The position numbers and the translations under genes are program-made. A DNA stretch of 64,000 bases, taken from the NCBI RefSeq assembly GCF_014397785.1, contig NZ_VZQQ01000008.1, positions 62,001 to 126,000 of the forward strand. Reading direction: 5' to 3'. The stretch comes from Paraburkholderia podalyriae (GTDB taxonomy: Bacteria > Pseudomonadota > Gammaproteobacteria > Burkholderiales > Burkholderiaceae). Position 1 is the stretch's first letter. Every line of letters starts with the position of its first letter. The notes beneath the pieces were generated by a model. That model saw only the letters and a program-made list of their open reading frames with translations. It did no database searches and was not told the DNA's origin. This document shows positions 19,056-27,289 of this stretch, piece by piece.

Positions 19056-19221
19056 GCGGCGCGATAAATGCGGTCGAAGTACGACGACAAGCCCCACCCG
19101 AAAAATCGCTAGCCATACGGCCAATTGCAGAAAAAACGCAGTCTTCGACAAGCGACAACAAAAAAAACCGCAGTGCCTCCGGACCTACAGTGATAGCAGA
19201 CATCGAACACAGGAGGTCGTC

Positions 19222-20754
19222 ATGTTGCTGGGTCATCCCGTCCTATTCAAATCGCTGTGCTACGTGGATGGACGCTGGGTTCATAGCGCGAGCGCCGCGA
19301 GCGTCGCGGTGCAGAATCCCGCGAATCAGGAAGTGCTCGGCCATGTGCCGATGCTCGACGCGGCGCAGATCACCGCCGCGATCGATGCCGCGCAGCGCGC
19401 ATTCGACACGTGGCGCTGGGTGCCGGTCGCCAAACGCTCGGCGTTGCTGTTGCGCTGGCACGAGCTGATCCTGCGTCATCAGCAGGATCTCGCCGCGATT
19501 CTGTCGCTCGAACAGGGCAAGCCGCTTGCCGAAGCGCGCGGCGAAATTGCGTACGGTGCGAGCTTCGTCGAATGGTTCGCGCATGAAGCGCGGCGCCTGA
19601 ATGGGCGCACGATCCCGACGCATATCGATGGCGCGCATCTCGGCACGATCGTCGAGCCGGTCGGCGTGGCCGCCCTGATAACACCGTGGAATTTCCCGTG
19701 CGCGATGCTGACGCGCAAGGCCGCCGCCGCGCTGGCCGCTGGGTGCACGGTGGTCGCGAAGCCCGCGTACGAAACGCCGTTCTCGGCGCTCGCGCTCGCG
19801 CAACTCGCTGAGGAAGCAGGCTTTCCGGCGGGCGTGTTCAACGTCGTGCTCGGCGAGCCGCAAATGACGATGCAAACGCTGGTTTCAGATAGCCGCGTGC
19901 GCTCGGTCAGCTTCACCGGCTCCACGCGCGTCGGCGCGCTAGTGATGCAGACGGCCGCGCAAGCAGGCATCAAGAAGACCGCGCTCGAACTCGGCGGTAA
20001 CGCGCCTTTCATCGTGACGGAAGATGCCGACCTCGAGCAGGCCGTGCGCGTCGCGGTCGCGGCGAAGTTTCAGACTTCGGGGCAGGACTGTTGCGCGGCG
20101 AACCGGATTTTCGTCGCGCGTCCGTTGTACGAAACGTTCGTCGCGCGATATAGCGATGCCGTGAAGGCGTTGAAGGTGGGCGGCGCATTCGACCCGAACG
20201 TGGACGTCGGCCCGCTGATGCACCAGGCGGCGTTCGACACGACCGTGCAGCGCATCGCCGACGCGCGCGAGAAAGGCGCGCGCATCACGGTAGGCGGCGC
20301 GGCGCACGAACGCGGCGGCTGGTTCTTCGAACCGACCGTGGTCGCCGACGCGGCGCCCGGCATGCGCATCTACGACGAAGAAAATTTCGCGCCGATCTCG
20401 GCGGTCACGCCGTTCGATTCGCTCGACGAAGTGGTCGAGCGCGCGAACGACACCGAGTACGGACTCGCTGCCTACGTGTGCGCGAAAGATCTGAACACCG
20501 TGTTTCAACTGATCCGCCGCCTCGACTTCGCGATGGTGTCCATCAACGGCGCGAAGTTCACCGGCGCGCCGATTCCGTTCGGTGGCATCAAGTCGTCGGG
20601 GCTTGGACGCGAAGGCGGCGTCGAAGGCTTCGAGCCGTTCGTCGAGACACGTTATTTCTGCCTTGGCCAACTCGGCTTGCCGGTCAGCGACAGCGCCCCG
20701 GCTCGTGCCGCGGCACACGCGATGGCGACCGACGCAACGGCCGGAACCTACTGA
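19222..20754 (+). CDS. doeC: NAD(P)-dependent aldehyde dehydrogenase, aspartate-semialdehyde oxidising
   Basis: 510 residues, ALDH superfamily, succinate-semialdehyde-dehydrogenase-like. The general base Glu is in LELGGNAPFIV and the catalytic Cys in GQDCCAANRIF; the Rossmann part has VTPWNFP-like ITPWNFPCAM and FTGSTRVG. In ectoine degradation DoeC oxidises L-aspartate-4-semialdehyde, made by DoeD, to aspartate. The start at 19222 has AGGAGG 5 bases upstream. The 166-bp leader contains two A-run/GCAGT elements near 19131 and 19158, possibly a regulator site. doeD follows after 35 bp. Confidence 0.9.
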   Translation: MLLGHPVLFKSLCYVDGRWVHSASAASVAVQNPANQEVLGHVPMLDAAQITAAIDAAQRAFDTWRWVPVAKRSALLLRWHELILRHQQDLAAILSLEQGKPLAEARGEIAYGASFVEWFAHEARRLNGRTIPTHIDGAHLGTIVEPVGVAALITPWNFPCAMLTRKAAAALAAGCTVVAKPAYETPFSALALAQLAEEAGFPAGVFNVVLGEPQMTMQTLVSDSRVRSVSFTGSTRVGALVMQTAAQAGIKKTALELGGNAPFIVTEDADLEQAVRVAVAAKFQTSGQDCCAANRIFVARPLYETFVARYSDAVKALKVGGAFDPNVDVGPLMHQAAFDTTVQRIADAREKGARITVGGAAHERGGWFFEPTVVADAAPGMRIYDEENFAPISAVTPFDSLDEVVERANDTEYGLAAYVCAKDLNTVFQLIRRLDFAMVSINGAKFTGAPIPFGGIKSSGLGREGGVEGFEPFVETRYFCLGQLGLPVSDSAPARAAAHAMATDATAGTY

Positions 20755-20789
20755 TTCATTCATCCAGACATCACACGAAGGAGCGACCC

Positions 20790-22187
20790 ATGACTCAATT
20801 CGATCAACTGCTGAACGCCGACCGCGCCCATTTCATGCATCCGTCGACGCACGCGCACGACCACGCGAGCGGCGCGCTGCCGGGCCGGATCGTGACCGGC
20901 GCGAAAGGCATCCGTATCGAGGACCATCAAGGCAAGACTTTTATCGATGCATTTGCCGGACTCTATTGCGTGAACATCGGCTACGGCCGCACCGAAGTGG
21001 CAGAAGCGATTTACGAGCAGGCGAAGAAGCTCGCGTATTACCACACGTATGTCGGTCACTCGACCGATACGATCATCGAGTTGTCGTCGCGCATCATCGA
21101 CTGGTCGCCGCAGGGCATGAAGAAGGTGTACTACGGCATGTCCGGTTCGGATGCGAACGAAACCCAGATCAAGCTCGTCTGGTACTACAACAACGTGAAG
21201 GGCCGCCCGAACAAGAAGAAAATCATTTCGCGCGATCGCGGCTATCACGGCTCGGGCATCGTCACCGGTAGTCTGACGGGATTGCCGAGCTTCCATCAGT
21301 TCTTCGATCTGCCGATCGAGCGAGTCAAGCATACCGTGTGTCCGCACTGGTATCGTCGCGCGCCGGCCGGCATGAACGAAACGCAGTTCGTCGCGTACTG
21401 CGTCGACGAACTCGAAAAGCTGATCGCGCGCGAAGGCGCCGACACGATCGCGGCTTTCATCGGCGAGCCGGTGATGGGCACGGGCGGCATCGTACCGCCG
21501 CCGGCCGGTTACTGGCCCGCGATCCAGCAGGTGCTGAAGAAGCACGACATCCTGCTGATCTGCGATGAGGTGGTGTGTGGTTTTGGCCGGCTCGGCTCGA
21601 AGATGGGTGCGCAGCACTACGGCATTCAACCCGACCTGATCACCGTCGCGAAGGGTTTGACCAGTGCGTATGCGCCGCTGTCGGGCGTGATCGTCAGCGA
21701 AGGGGTATGGGACGTCATCGATAAGGCGTCGCAGGAATCGGGTGCTTTGGGGCATGGCTGGACCTATTCGGGCCATCCGATCTGCGCGGCCGCGGCGCTC
21801 GCGAATCTCGAGATTCTCGAACGCGAGAACCTCGCGCAAAATGCGGCGCAAACCGGCGCTTATTTGCTCGAGCAATTGCATGCGGCGTTCGACTCGCATC
21901 CGCTCGTCGGCGAAGTGCGCGGCGCGGGCATGCTGGCAGCGCTGGAGTTCATGGCCGACAAGGATCTCCGCACGCCGTTCGATGCGGCGCTGAAGGTCGG
22001 GCCGCGTGTGTCGGCTGCCGCGATGCAGCGCGGTCTGATCGCGCGTGCGATGCCGCACGGCGACATTCTCGGCTTTGCGCCGCCGCTGGTGACGTCGCGC
22101 AGTGATGTGGATGAAATCGTGAAGCTGACGCGCGAGGCGGTGGATGAGGTGGCGTCGCAGGTGTTTACGCCGGCTGCTTCGCTTTGA
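20790..22187 (+). CDS. doeD: Diaminobutyrate aminotransferase, class III
   Basis: 465 residues, class III omega-aminotransferase. Features: substrate/PLP loop YGMSGSDANETQIKL, the aspartate in ICDEVVCGFGR and the PLP lysine in TVAKGLTSAYAPL. In this pathway it transfers the gamma-amino group of 2,4-diaminobutyrate to an acceptor, giving aspartate semialdehyde. GAAGGAG stands before the ATG. It is the last gene of the eutB-doeD series and is followed by an intrinsic terminator. Substrate is inferred from the operon; family members also act on putrescine, beta-alanine or GABA. Confidence 0.9.
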   Translation: MTQFDQLLNADRAHFMHPSTHAHDHASGALPGRIVTGAKGIRIEDHQGKTFIDAFAGLYCVNIGYGRTEVAEAIYEQAKKLAYYHTYVGHSTDTIIELSSRIIDWSPQGMKKVYYGMSGSDANETQIKLVWYYNNVKGRPNKKKIISRDRGYHGSGIVTGSLTGLPSFHQFFDLPIERVKHTVCPHWYRRAPAGMNETQFVAYCVDELEKLIAREGADTIAAFIGEPVMGTGGIVPPPAGYWPAIQQVLKKHDILLICDEVVCGFGRLGSKMGAQHYGIQPDLITVAKGLTSAYAPLSGVIVSEGVWDVIDKASQESGALGHGWTYSGHPICAAAALANLEILERENLAQNAAQTGAYLLEQLHAAFDSHPLVGEVRGAGMLAALEFMADKDLRTPFDAALKVGPRVSAAAMQRGLIARAMPHGDILGFAPPLVTSRSDVDEIVKLTREAVDEVASQVFTPAASL

Positions 22188-22207
22188 TGGACTGAGGTGA
22201 AAGGGAG

Positions 22208-22241
22208 CCCCGGCCCGCTGTTATCTTGCGGTCGGGGTTTT
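22208..22241 (+). terminator. Intrinsic terminator after doeD
   Basis: A GC-rich hairpin (CCCCGGCCCGC, loop TGTTATCTT, GCGGTCGGGG) followed by TTTT, 20 bp after the doeD stop. It also separates the ectoine operon from the convergent T6SS immunity gene. Confidence 0.7.
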
Positions 22242-22244
22242 CGT

Positions 22245-22502
22245 TTAGTTCGTGCGGTAGTGTCGCCATAGCCTCATGATCACCACATAGGCGAGTACTG
22301 CCACGATCAGTTCGATAGACATCCATACGCCGATATACAGGTTTTCTGGATCGCGGATACCTAGCACCTCCGAAGCGTGTATCCATGCGCGCATCTCGGA
22401 CTCGGTCCACCCATCGTCGTAGGGGCGGACAAAACGGAATGACAGAAGAAACAGACCTATAAACAGCAGGACCTTAAGCACCCTACGGACAGGTGTTGCC
22501 AT
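22245..22502 (-). CDS. Putative Tlde1 immunity protein, copy 1 (cognate)
   Basis: 85 residues with two predicted membrane helices (LKVLLFIGLFLLSF and LIVAVLAYVVIMRLW) around a short polar centre. It overlaps the 3' end of the effector gene by 20 bp; the ATG at 22502 has GAGGT upstream, inside the effector coding sequence, giving strict coupling. Two paralogues at 23748 and 24027 share both helices but differ in the central ~25 residues. The small size, coupling to a peptidoglycan-targeting effector and duplicate copies fit a T6SS immunity protein acting at the inner membrane/periplasm. No family name is assigned and the function is inferred. Confidence 0.7.
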   Translation of the reverse strand: MATPVRRVLKVLLFIGLFLLSFRFVRPYDDGWTESEMRAWIHASEVLGIRDPENLYIGVWMSIELIVAVLAYVVIMRLWRHYRTN

Positions 22503-23001
22503 GCGTGATGACCTCAATTGTTCCGTATGCCTTGATCCCGGAATTTCTGGCCGGAACAGTGGTGGTGTGCAGTAGCGCGGTGCGGATTCTCACGAAATCG
22601 ATACGGCTCGGCAAGGTGATGCAGCCAAGTGAGAGACCGCGACCGCCAGCCGGATGCAACCTGAAGTTTCCACGCCGCACGCCGTTGATCCATGTGTAAT
22701 CGTCTATTTTTCCATCGTCGCGATACAGTGCAAACCATTCACTGTGATCGGTCGGGTGGGACGAGTAATGATTGAACTCATCATTTAGCCACGTTTCTAC
22801 CGCAGAGCGCACGCCGCCAGTAGGGCGCGGGACGATCCAGTACTTGCCTGCGGGAAGCGGACCGTTTCCCAGCACCGCCGTGCAGCCGCCCCGATTGCGG
22901 TATTGAGCGTTTCCGGAATATGCGTTGAATGTGCCGACCCCGAAGATTGTCAGTGGTGCCAGCCATTGGTTATCAATAATGAACTTACCGGTAACAGCCA
23001 T
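22483..23001 (-). CDS. Tlde1-type T6SS L,D-transpeptidase effector (DUF2778)
   Basis: 172 residues, no signal peptide. The catalytic signature is clear: H116, S124 and C127 in RLHPAGGRGLSLGCITL, matching the HxxxxxxxSxGC arrangement of Tlde1/DUF2778 proteins, which attack cross-linking stem peptides in the periplasm of target bacteria. It starts 12 bp after hcp (ATG at 23001, GGGAG before it) and overlaps a putative immunity gene at its end. Placement right behind an Hcp gene suggests delivery as cargo in the Hcp tube. No VgrG, PAAR or structural T6SS gene is in the window, so the apparatus would be encoded elsewhere. Confidence 0.85.
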   Translation of the reverse strand: MAVTGKFIIDNQWLAPLTIFGVGTFNAYSGNAQYRNRGGCTAVLGNGPLPAGKYWIVPRPTGGVRSAVETWLNDEFNHYSSHPTDHSEWFALYRDDGKIDDYTWINGVRRGNFRLHPAGGRGLSLGCITLPSRIDFVRIRTALLHTTTVPARNSGIKAYGTIEVITHGNTCP

Positions 23002-23013
23002 TGTCACTCCCGC

Positions 23014-23499
23014 TTATCCGCGCTCATTCCATGAATCGGTGTATTTGATATTGCCGTCGAGATAGTGCCACGTGATGCTCTCGTACATCATCGAGACGGA
23101 TTCGACGTGATTGAGCGCGGATGCCTGATCCAGCTTGGTATTTGCCATGCCGGGATTAATGCCGCAGACCTTCACGCCTTCGAGTAGCATCAGGAAATAG
23201 ACTTCCTCTTTGCCCGCATCGTTGATGCGATACCACTTGATTTCGGCGGATTGCAGCGTTTGACCCTTCGCCACGGCCTTATAAAGATAAGGCGTCGCAG
23301 CATCGAACTCCTTTTCGAACGAGACCGGCGAGTGTGCACGCGCGCCGGTGATCTTGCCATTAGCAGCATCAACCGGCAGATTCACCCCGTGTCCAAAACC
23401 GATAATTTCAATGCTTCCCTCGCGATCCTGAACGGTCGATGACCCTTTAATGTTTGCGCCGCCATCATCTTTCAGCCACATATGTGCGGGAATTGGCAT
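23014..23499 (-). CDS. hcp: Hcp family type VI secretion tube protein
   Basis: 161 residues starting MPIPAHMWLKDDGGANIKG, the typical Hcp opening, with IEIIGFGHGVN and the closing SVSMMYESITWHYLDGN strand region. Hcp forms hexameric rings stacked into the tube expelled by the T6SS and can carry small effectors in its lumen. It is a plain, not evolved, Hcp of normal length. It leads the module hcp-tlde1-immunity. The upstream ~250 bp is AT-rich and probably carries the promoter. It is an orphan copy, away from any T6SS core genes seen here. Confidence 0.93.
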   Translation of the reverse strand: MPIPAHMWLKDDGGANIKGSSTVQDREGSIEIIGFGHGVNLPVDAANGKITGARAHSPVSFEKEFDAATPYLYKAVAKGQTLQSAEIKWYRINDAGKEEVYFLMLLEGVKVCGINPGMANTKLDQASALNHVESVSMMYESITWHYLDGNIKYTDSWNERG

Positions 23500-23707
23500 T
23501 TCTATATTTTCCTTAAATGGTTAAATGAGCGCTGTATGATTGCGACCTCGCTTTTAATGAGATACGCGTTACGCGAACGAATAATTTTTTTACCCGAAAA
23601 ACCGATGGTTAGCAATACGTAAGCTATGCACTATTAATAATTTGACGTTCTTTCACAAACGGAAGCCAGCAGTGAGAGTGCAATCTGATCGAGCGCAGCG
23701 TACAGGC

Positions 23708-23732
23708 AAAAAAGACCCGCGCGATGCGGGTC
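23708..23732 (-). terminator. Intrinsic terminator after immunity copy 2
   Basis: Read on the minus strand: GACCCGCATCGCGCGGGTC hairpin followed by TTTTTT. It lies 16 bp after the stop of the 23748 gene and insulates it from hcp. Confidence 0.85.
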
Positions 23733-23747
23733 GGATGGTGCTGGTCA

Positions 23748-24014
23748 TCATGCACGCGAGTCATTGCGTCGGTAGCGCCGCCATAGCCTCATGATCGCCA
23801 CATAGGCGAGTACTGCCACGATCAGTTCGATAGTCAGCCACGCCACGAAATACAAATCGCTGGGATCTTCAATACCGAGCCAATCCGAAGCACGCCACCA
23901 CGCACGTGCTTCGCTTGCTGTCCACTTGTTGGATAGCGGGATATAACGAACGGAAATAAGAAATAACCCGATAAACAGCGCAACCTTGCAAAGTCTACGG
24001 ACAAGCGTTGCCAT
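23748..24014 (-). CDS. Putative Tlde1 immunity protein, copy 2 (orphan)
   Basis: 88 residues, a paralogue of the 22245 gene: near-identical helices (LFIGLFLISV and LIVAVLAYVAIMRLWRRYR), different centre (residues ~24-45). The ATG is preceded by AGAGGTC, the same ribosome site that in copy 1 lies inside the effector gene. No effector precedes it, so it is probably an orphan immunity gene giving protection against related effectors of competitors. It ends at its own terminator. Confidence 0.65.
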   Translation of the reverse strand: MATLVRRLCKVALFIGLFLISVRYIPLSNKWTASEARAWWRASDWLGIEDPSDLYFVAWLTIELIVAVLAYVAIMRLWRRYRRNDSRA

Positions 24015-24026
24015 AGTTGATGACCT

Positions 24027-24314
24027 CTAGGCGTTGTTCGGGCGCTTGGTCCGGTAGTGTCGCCATAGCCTCATGATCGTCACATATGCTAAAGCGGCGA
24101 CGATCAGATCAATCACTGACCAAACCGTGAAATATAAGTCCTGGGGATCACGGACACCGAGCGAGCGTGAAGCGCGCCACCACGTCACGGACTGACTTTC
24201 AGGCATCGGCCACGGGTATGTGTGGACATACGGCACGGCGAGACAAAAGAGGCCGATGAAGAGCACCACCTTTAAGAGCCTACGGGCAAGTGTTGCGATA
24301 CGTGATGACCTCAA
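24027..24314 (-). CDS. Putative Tlde1 immunity protein, copy 3, start codon altered
   Basis: Up to 95 residues. It is a third paralogue with the same two helices (LKVVLFIGLFCLAV and LIVAALAYVTIMRLWRHYR) and its own central sequence. Where copies 1 and 2 have ATG-GCA-ACA, this copy has ATC-GCA-ACA (24297-24299), so translation would need the in-frame TTG at 24314 or a rare ATC start. It sits directly behind a frameshifted C-terminal remnant of a second Tlde1 effector. The coding frame is otherwise intact to 24027. It may be a recently silenced gene or a weakly expressed one. Confidence 0.5.
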   Translation of the reverse strand: MRSSRIATLARRLLKVVLFIGLFCLAVPYVHTYPWPMPESQSVTWWRASRSLGVRDPQDLYFTVWSVIDLIVAALAYVTIMRLWRHYRTKRPNNA

Positions 24315-24420
24315 TTGTTCCAGAAGCGTGAAGCCCCGAACTGCGCGGGAATGGTGACGGTATGCAGAAGCGCGTTGCGAATTCTCATAAAATCGCTATA
24401 GCCACGCTGCTCCAATGATG
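24280..24420 (-). pseudogene. Remnant of a second Tlde1 effector, C-terminus only
   Basis: Reading the minus strand gives DFMRIRNALLHTVTIPAQ, then after one extra T the frame changes to SGLHASGTIEVITYRNTCP and a TAG at 24280-24282. This aligns with the C-terminus of the intact effector (DFVRIRTALLHTTTVPAR; GTIEVITHGNTCP). The catalytic His/Cys region is absent. Its stop lies at the same offset from immunity copy 3 as in the intact pair, which shows that copy 3 was once the partner of this lost effector. Confidence 0.8.
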
Positions 24421-24487
24421 CAGGACTGGACGGTGATTCAAGGCAAAGAAAATTGTAAATTGACAACAATTAATGATTGCTAGGCGC

Positions 24488-24516
24488 GAAAAAAAGCCCG
24501 CCTTGAAGGGCGGGCT
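24488..24516 (-). terminator. Intrinsic terminator after the MDR oxidoreductase gene
   Basis: Minus strand: AGCCCGCCCTTCAAGGCGGGCT hairpin followed by seven T. It lies about 65 bp after the oxidoreductase stop, marks the end of the eutD-oxidoreductase unit and borders the T6SS insertion. Confidence 0.85.
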
Positions 24517-24581
24517 CGCAGTGTGCCTGGTTCATCGTCGAGGATTGATTGCAGCGGCCGGCGGTTTTATTGCATCGAGCG

Positions 24582-25673
24582 TTAGCGCGCGACCGAGTCG
24601 CCATAATGCCGATCCGGAATCACGACGATATTCCCCACAAAGCGCTTTTCCATGAACCGCGTCTGCGCGTCATGAAATTTCGACAGCGGATAAGTTGCCG
24701 CCAGAACTGGCCGGATCGTCCCGTTCTGAATATAGTCGAGCACGCGTTTGAACGCGCCACGCGTGCCCTGCGACGATCCATTCAACTGCAACTGCTTCAG
24801 ATACATCGTGCGCAGATCGAGCTGCACGACCGGACCTGCAATCGCGCCCGCAGTCGTATATCGCCCCTCGGGCCGCAGTACGTTCAGCAGCTTGCCGAAT
24901 AGCGCCCCGCCAACTAGATCCGCAACGACGTCGACGGGCCGGCCCTCGGTCATCCGTTCTACGTCCGCGACGAAATCGCCGCTGTCGCGCAGCATCACGC
25001 CTTGCGCGCCGAGCGCCAGCACCGCCTCTTCCTTGCCTTTGCTGACGACCGCATAAGGAATCGCGCCGCGCGCGCGGCATAGTTGGATGATCGCCGAGCC
25101 GACGCCGCCGGACGCGCCGGTAATCAGCACCGTTTCGCCACGCTTGACGGCCGCGCGTTCGATCATCTGCTCGCCAGTGTGATAAGCGCACCAGAACGTG
25201 GCGAGTTCGGCGTCGGAATAGGTGGAGTCGACTCGATGCGCGTTTTCTGCGCGCACGGCCGTGTATTCGGCGTAACCGCCGTCGCGGCCGTGGCCGATGT
25301 AGTCGATGTCGGCGAGGCTGTCGTCGTCGCGGTTGTAGATCGACGCGTCGACGATCACGCGCTCGCCGATACGCGCGTCGCTGACGCCCCGACCCACCGC
25401 GACCACGCGTCCGACGATATCCGCGCCCTGAATGCGCGGAAACGTCAGCGTCGAGCGGCCGCGTCGCCACGTCGACACCGCTTGCGGATCGTCGTCGGTG
25501 CCATAGGCGCCCTGGCGGACCCATACGTCGGTATTGTTGAGACCGCATGCGGTGACGTCGATCAGCACCTCGCCAGCCGCGCACGAGGGCACCGGCACGT
25601 CGTCGCGATAGACCAGTTTGTCGAGGCCGCCGTGCGCGTTCAGCACGACGGCCTTCATCGTTTTCGGAAGCAT
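24582..25673 (-). CDS. Zinc-type medium-chain dehydrogenase/quinone oxidoreductase
   Basis: 363 residues from an ATG at 25673 with GAGAGGGG upstream. Fold: GroES-like N-terminal half (CGLNNTDVWVRQGAYG) and a Rossmann half with the NADPH motif ITGASGGVGSAIIQL near residue 190. It lies 65 bp after eutD on the same strand and shares an almost identical ribosome site (GAGAGGGGAA), so the two are probably cotranscribed. Its substrate is unknown; in an ectoine locus it might reduce or oxidise an intermediate or a side product. Not part of the standard ectoine pathway. Confidence 0.75.
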   Translation of the reverse strand: MLPKTMKAVVLNAHGGLDKLVYRDDVPVPSCAAGEVLIDVTACGLNNTDVWVRQGAYGTDDDPQAVSTWRRGRSTLTFPRIQGADIVGRVVAVGRGVSDARIGERVIVDASIYNRDDDSLADIDYIGHGRDGGYAEYTAVRAENAHRVDSTYSDAELATFWCAYHTGEQMIERAAVKRGETVLITGASGGVGSAIIQLCRARGAIPYAVVSKGKEEAVLALGAQGVMLRDSGDFVADVERMTEGRPVDVVADLVGGALFGKLLNVLRPEGRYTTAGAIAGPVVQLDLRTMYLKQLQLNGSSQGTRGAFKRVLDYIQNGTIRPVLAATYPLSKFHDAQTRFMEKRFVGNIVVIPDRHYGDSVAR

Positions 25674-25738
25674 GTTTCCCCTCTCGTTGAAACGGGCGTC
25701 GTGCTTCGCGAGTTCTCGCGGGCACGACGCCCGCGCGA

Positions 25739-26959
25739 TCACGGTTTAACGAACAGCTTGCGTGGCGTCCTGCAAAAGGTCTCGACGCCGGTCCGCGTAA
25801 TCAGAATGCTCTCGGTGATTTCGAGGCCCCAGTCGTCGAGCCACAGGCCTGGCATGAAATGGAACGTCATGCCGGGTTCGAGGACGGTCTTGTCCCCGGG
25901 GCGCAGGCTCATCGTGCGCTCGCCCCAATCCGGCGGATAGCTCGCGCCGATCGGATAGCCGCAGCGGCTGTTCTTCTCGATGCCGTATTTATGAAGCACC
26001 GCGAAAAATGCATTGGCGATGTCCTCGCAGGTATTGCCGGGTTTCGCCGCGGCGAGCCCTGCCTCGATCCCTTCGACCACCGCACGCTCGCCCTCGATGA
26101 AATGCTTCGGCGGCTTGCCGAGGTACACGGTGCGCGACTGCGGGCAGTGATAACGCTTGAAACAGCCGGCGATTTCGAAGAACGTGCCGGCGCCCTTCGC
26201 GAACGGCGTGTCGTCCCAGGTCAGATGCGGGGCGGCCGCGTCGGCGCCTGTCGGCAGCAACGGTACGATCGCCGGATAGTCGCCGCCATGACCCTCGATG
26301 CCGGTAATGCCTGCCGAGTAGATTTCCGCGACGAGATCATTCTTGCGCATGCCGGGCTCGATTCGCTCGACGATATGCGCGTGCATCTTCTCGACGATGC
26401 GCGCGGCCACTCGCATGTACTCGATCTCGCGCGGCGATTTGACCGCGCGTTGCCAGTTGACGAGGCCGGTCGCGTCCTGCCATTTCGCGTCCGGCAGATG
26501 CGCGACCAGCGAGCGATACGCGGCGGCGCTGAAATAGTAGTTGTCCATTTCGACGCCGATCTTCGCATGGGCCCAGCCGCGCGCGGCGATCACGTCGCGC
26601 GCGAGGTAGTCCATCGGATGTCGCGCGGTGGATTGCACGTAATGATCCGGATAGCCGACGATCTGATCGTGCTGCATGAAGACGGTGCGCTTCGCACCGT
26701 TCGCATCCTGACCTCGGCCGAACCAGACCGGCTCGCCATCGAGCGCGAGCAGCACGCACTGATGCACGTAAAACGACCAGCCGTCATAGCCGGTGAGCCA
26801 GGCCATGTTGGTCGGGTCCGACACGATCAATAGCTCGATGCCGGCCGCCTGCATGGCCTTGCGCGTCTTCGCGAGACGCGCGGCGTATTCGTCGCGTTCG
26901 AACGGCAGGCGCACGACGGGCGCCCCAATTCGCGATTCGTGTTGCGTCGTATCTGGCAT
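25739..26959 (-). CDS. doeA: Ectoine hydrolase
   Basis: 406 residues from an ATG at 26959, preceded by GAGAGGGGAA. Creatinase/M24 fold, matching DoeA/EutD: N-terminal domain with LLIVSDPTNMAWLTGYDGW and WFGRGQDANGAKRTVF, C-terminal domain with EIAGCFKRYHCPQSRTVYLG and CGYPIGASYPPDWGE. It opens the ectoine ring to N-acetyl-2,4-diaminobutyrate, which DoeB then deacetylates. It is transcribed divergently from ehuA across a 330-bp region containing a candidate EnuR box. In most relatives eutD is grouped with eutE; here the two are separated by the T6SS insertion and lie on opposite strands. Confidence 0.93.
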   Translation of the reverse strand: MPDTTQHESRIGAPVVRLPFERDEYAARLAKTRKAMQAAGIELLIVSDPTNMAWLTGYDGWSFYVHQCVLLALDGEPVWFGRGQDANGAKRTVFMQHDQIVGYPDHYVQSTARHPMDYLARDVIAARGWAHAKIGVEMDNYYFSAAAYRSLVAHLPDAKWQDATGLVNWQRAVKSPREIEYMRVAARIVEKMHAHIVERIEPGMRKNDLVAEIYSAGITGIEGHGGDYPAIVPLLPTGADAAAPHLTWDDTPFAKGAGTFFEIAGCFKRYHCPQSRTVYLGKPPKHFIEGERAVVEGIEAGLAAAKPGNTCEDIANAFFAVLHKYGIEKNSRCGYPIGASYPPDWGERTMSLRPGDKTVLEPGMTFHFMPGLWLDDWGLEITESILITRTGVETFCRTPRKLFVKP

Positions 26960-27289
26960 CTTCCCCTCTCTCTGAGCGTGATGTCGTTGCGGAAAGTGGC
27001 GCCCGGCGCACCTGAATGGGGCGTCCACGGGTATCTCTCGCCGCAGTCTAATGCCGCGAAAAAACGCCGCTGAATGTGCTAGTTCAATGTCCATGACGTT
27101 ATCGACGGACGCTGCGGATTTGTTGCAATGCACGCTGCGCCGCCCTTGCCCGCGCATAAAAAGAATTGTTCTAGAGCAATCTGGATCGCAAATATGGCTG
27201 CGTATTCTGGGTCGCATTACTGGCGTTTGTGGCGCCGCAGCCGCGTTCCATTCACTCAAGTCATGTACGACGAACGGGATCGAATCGAT
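26960..27289. promoter_or_regulatory. Divergent control region between doeA and ehuA
   Basis: 330 bp without a gene. It contains the EnuR-like palindrome at 27165-27180 and AT-rich stretches around it (ATAAAAAGAATTG) that could hold a promoter for ehuA. The arrangement would let one regulator control both uptake and ring opening. Confidence 0.6.
27165..27180. promoter_or_regulatory. Candidate EnuR operator between doeA and ehuA
   Basis: ATTGTTCTAGAGCAAT, a 16-bp palindrome with only one symmetric mismatch pair and 14 of 16 identical to the enuR site. It is 110 bp before ehuA. Confidence 0.65.
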
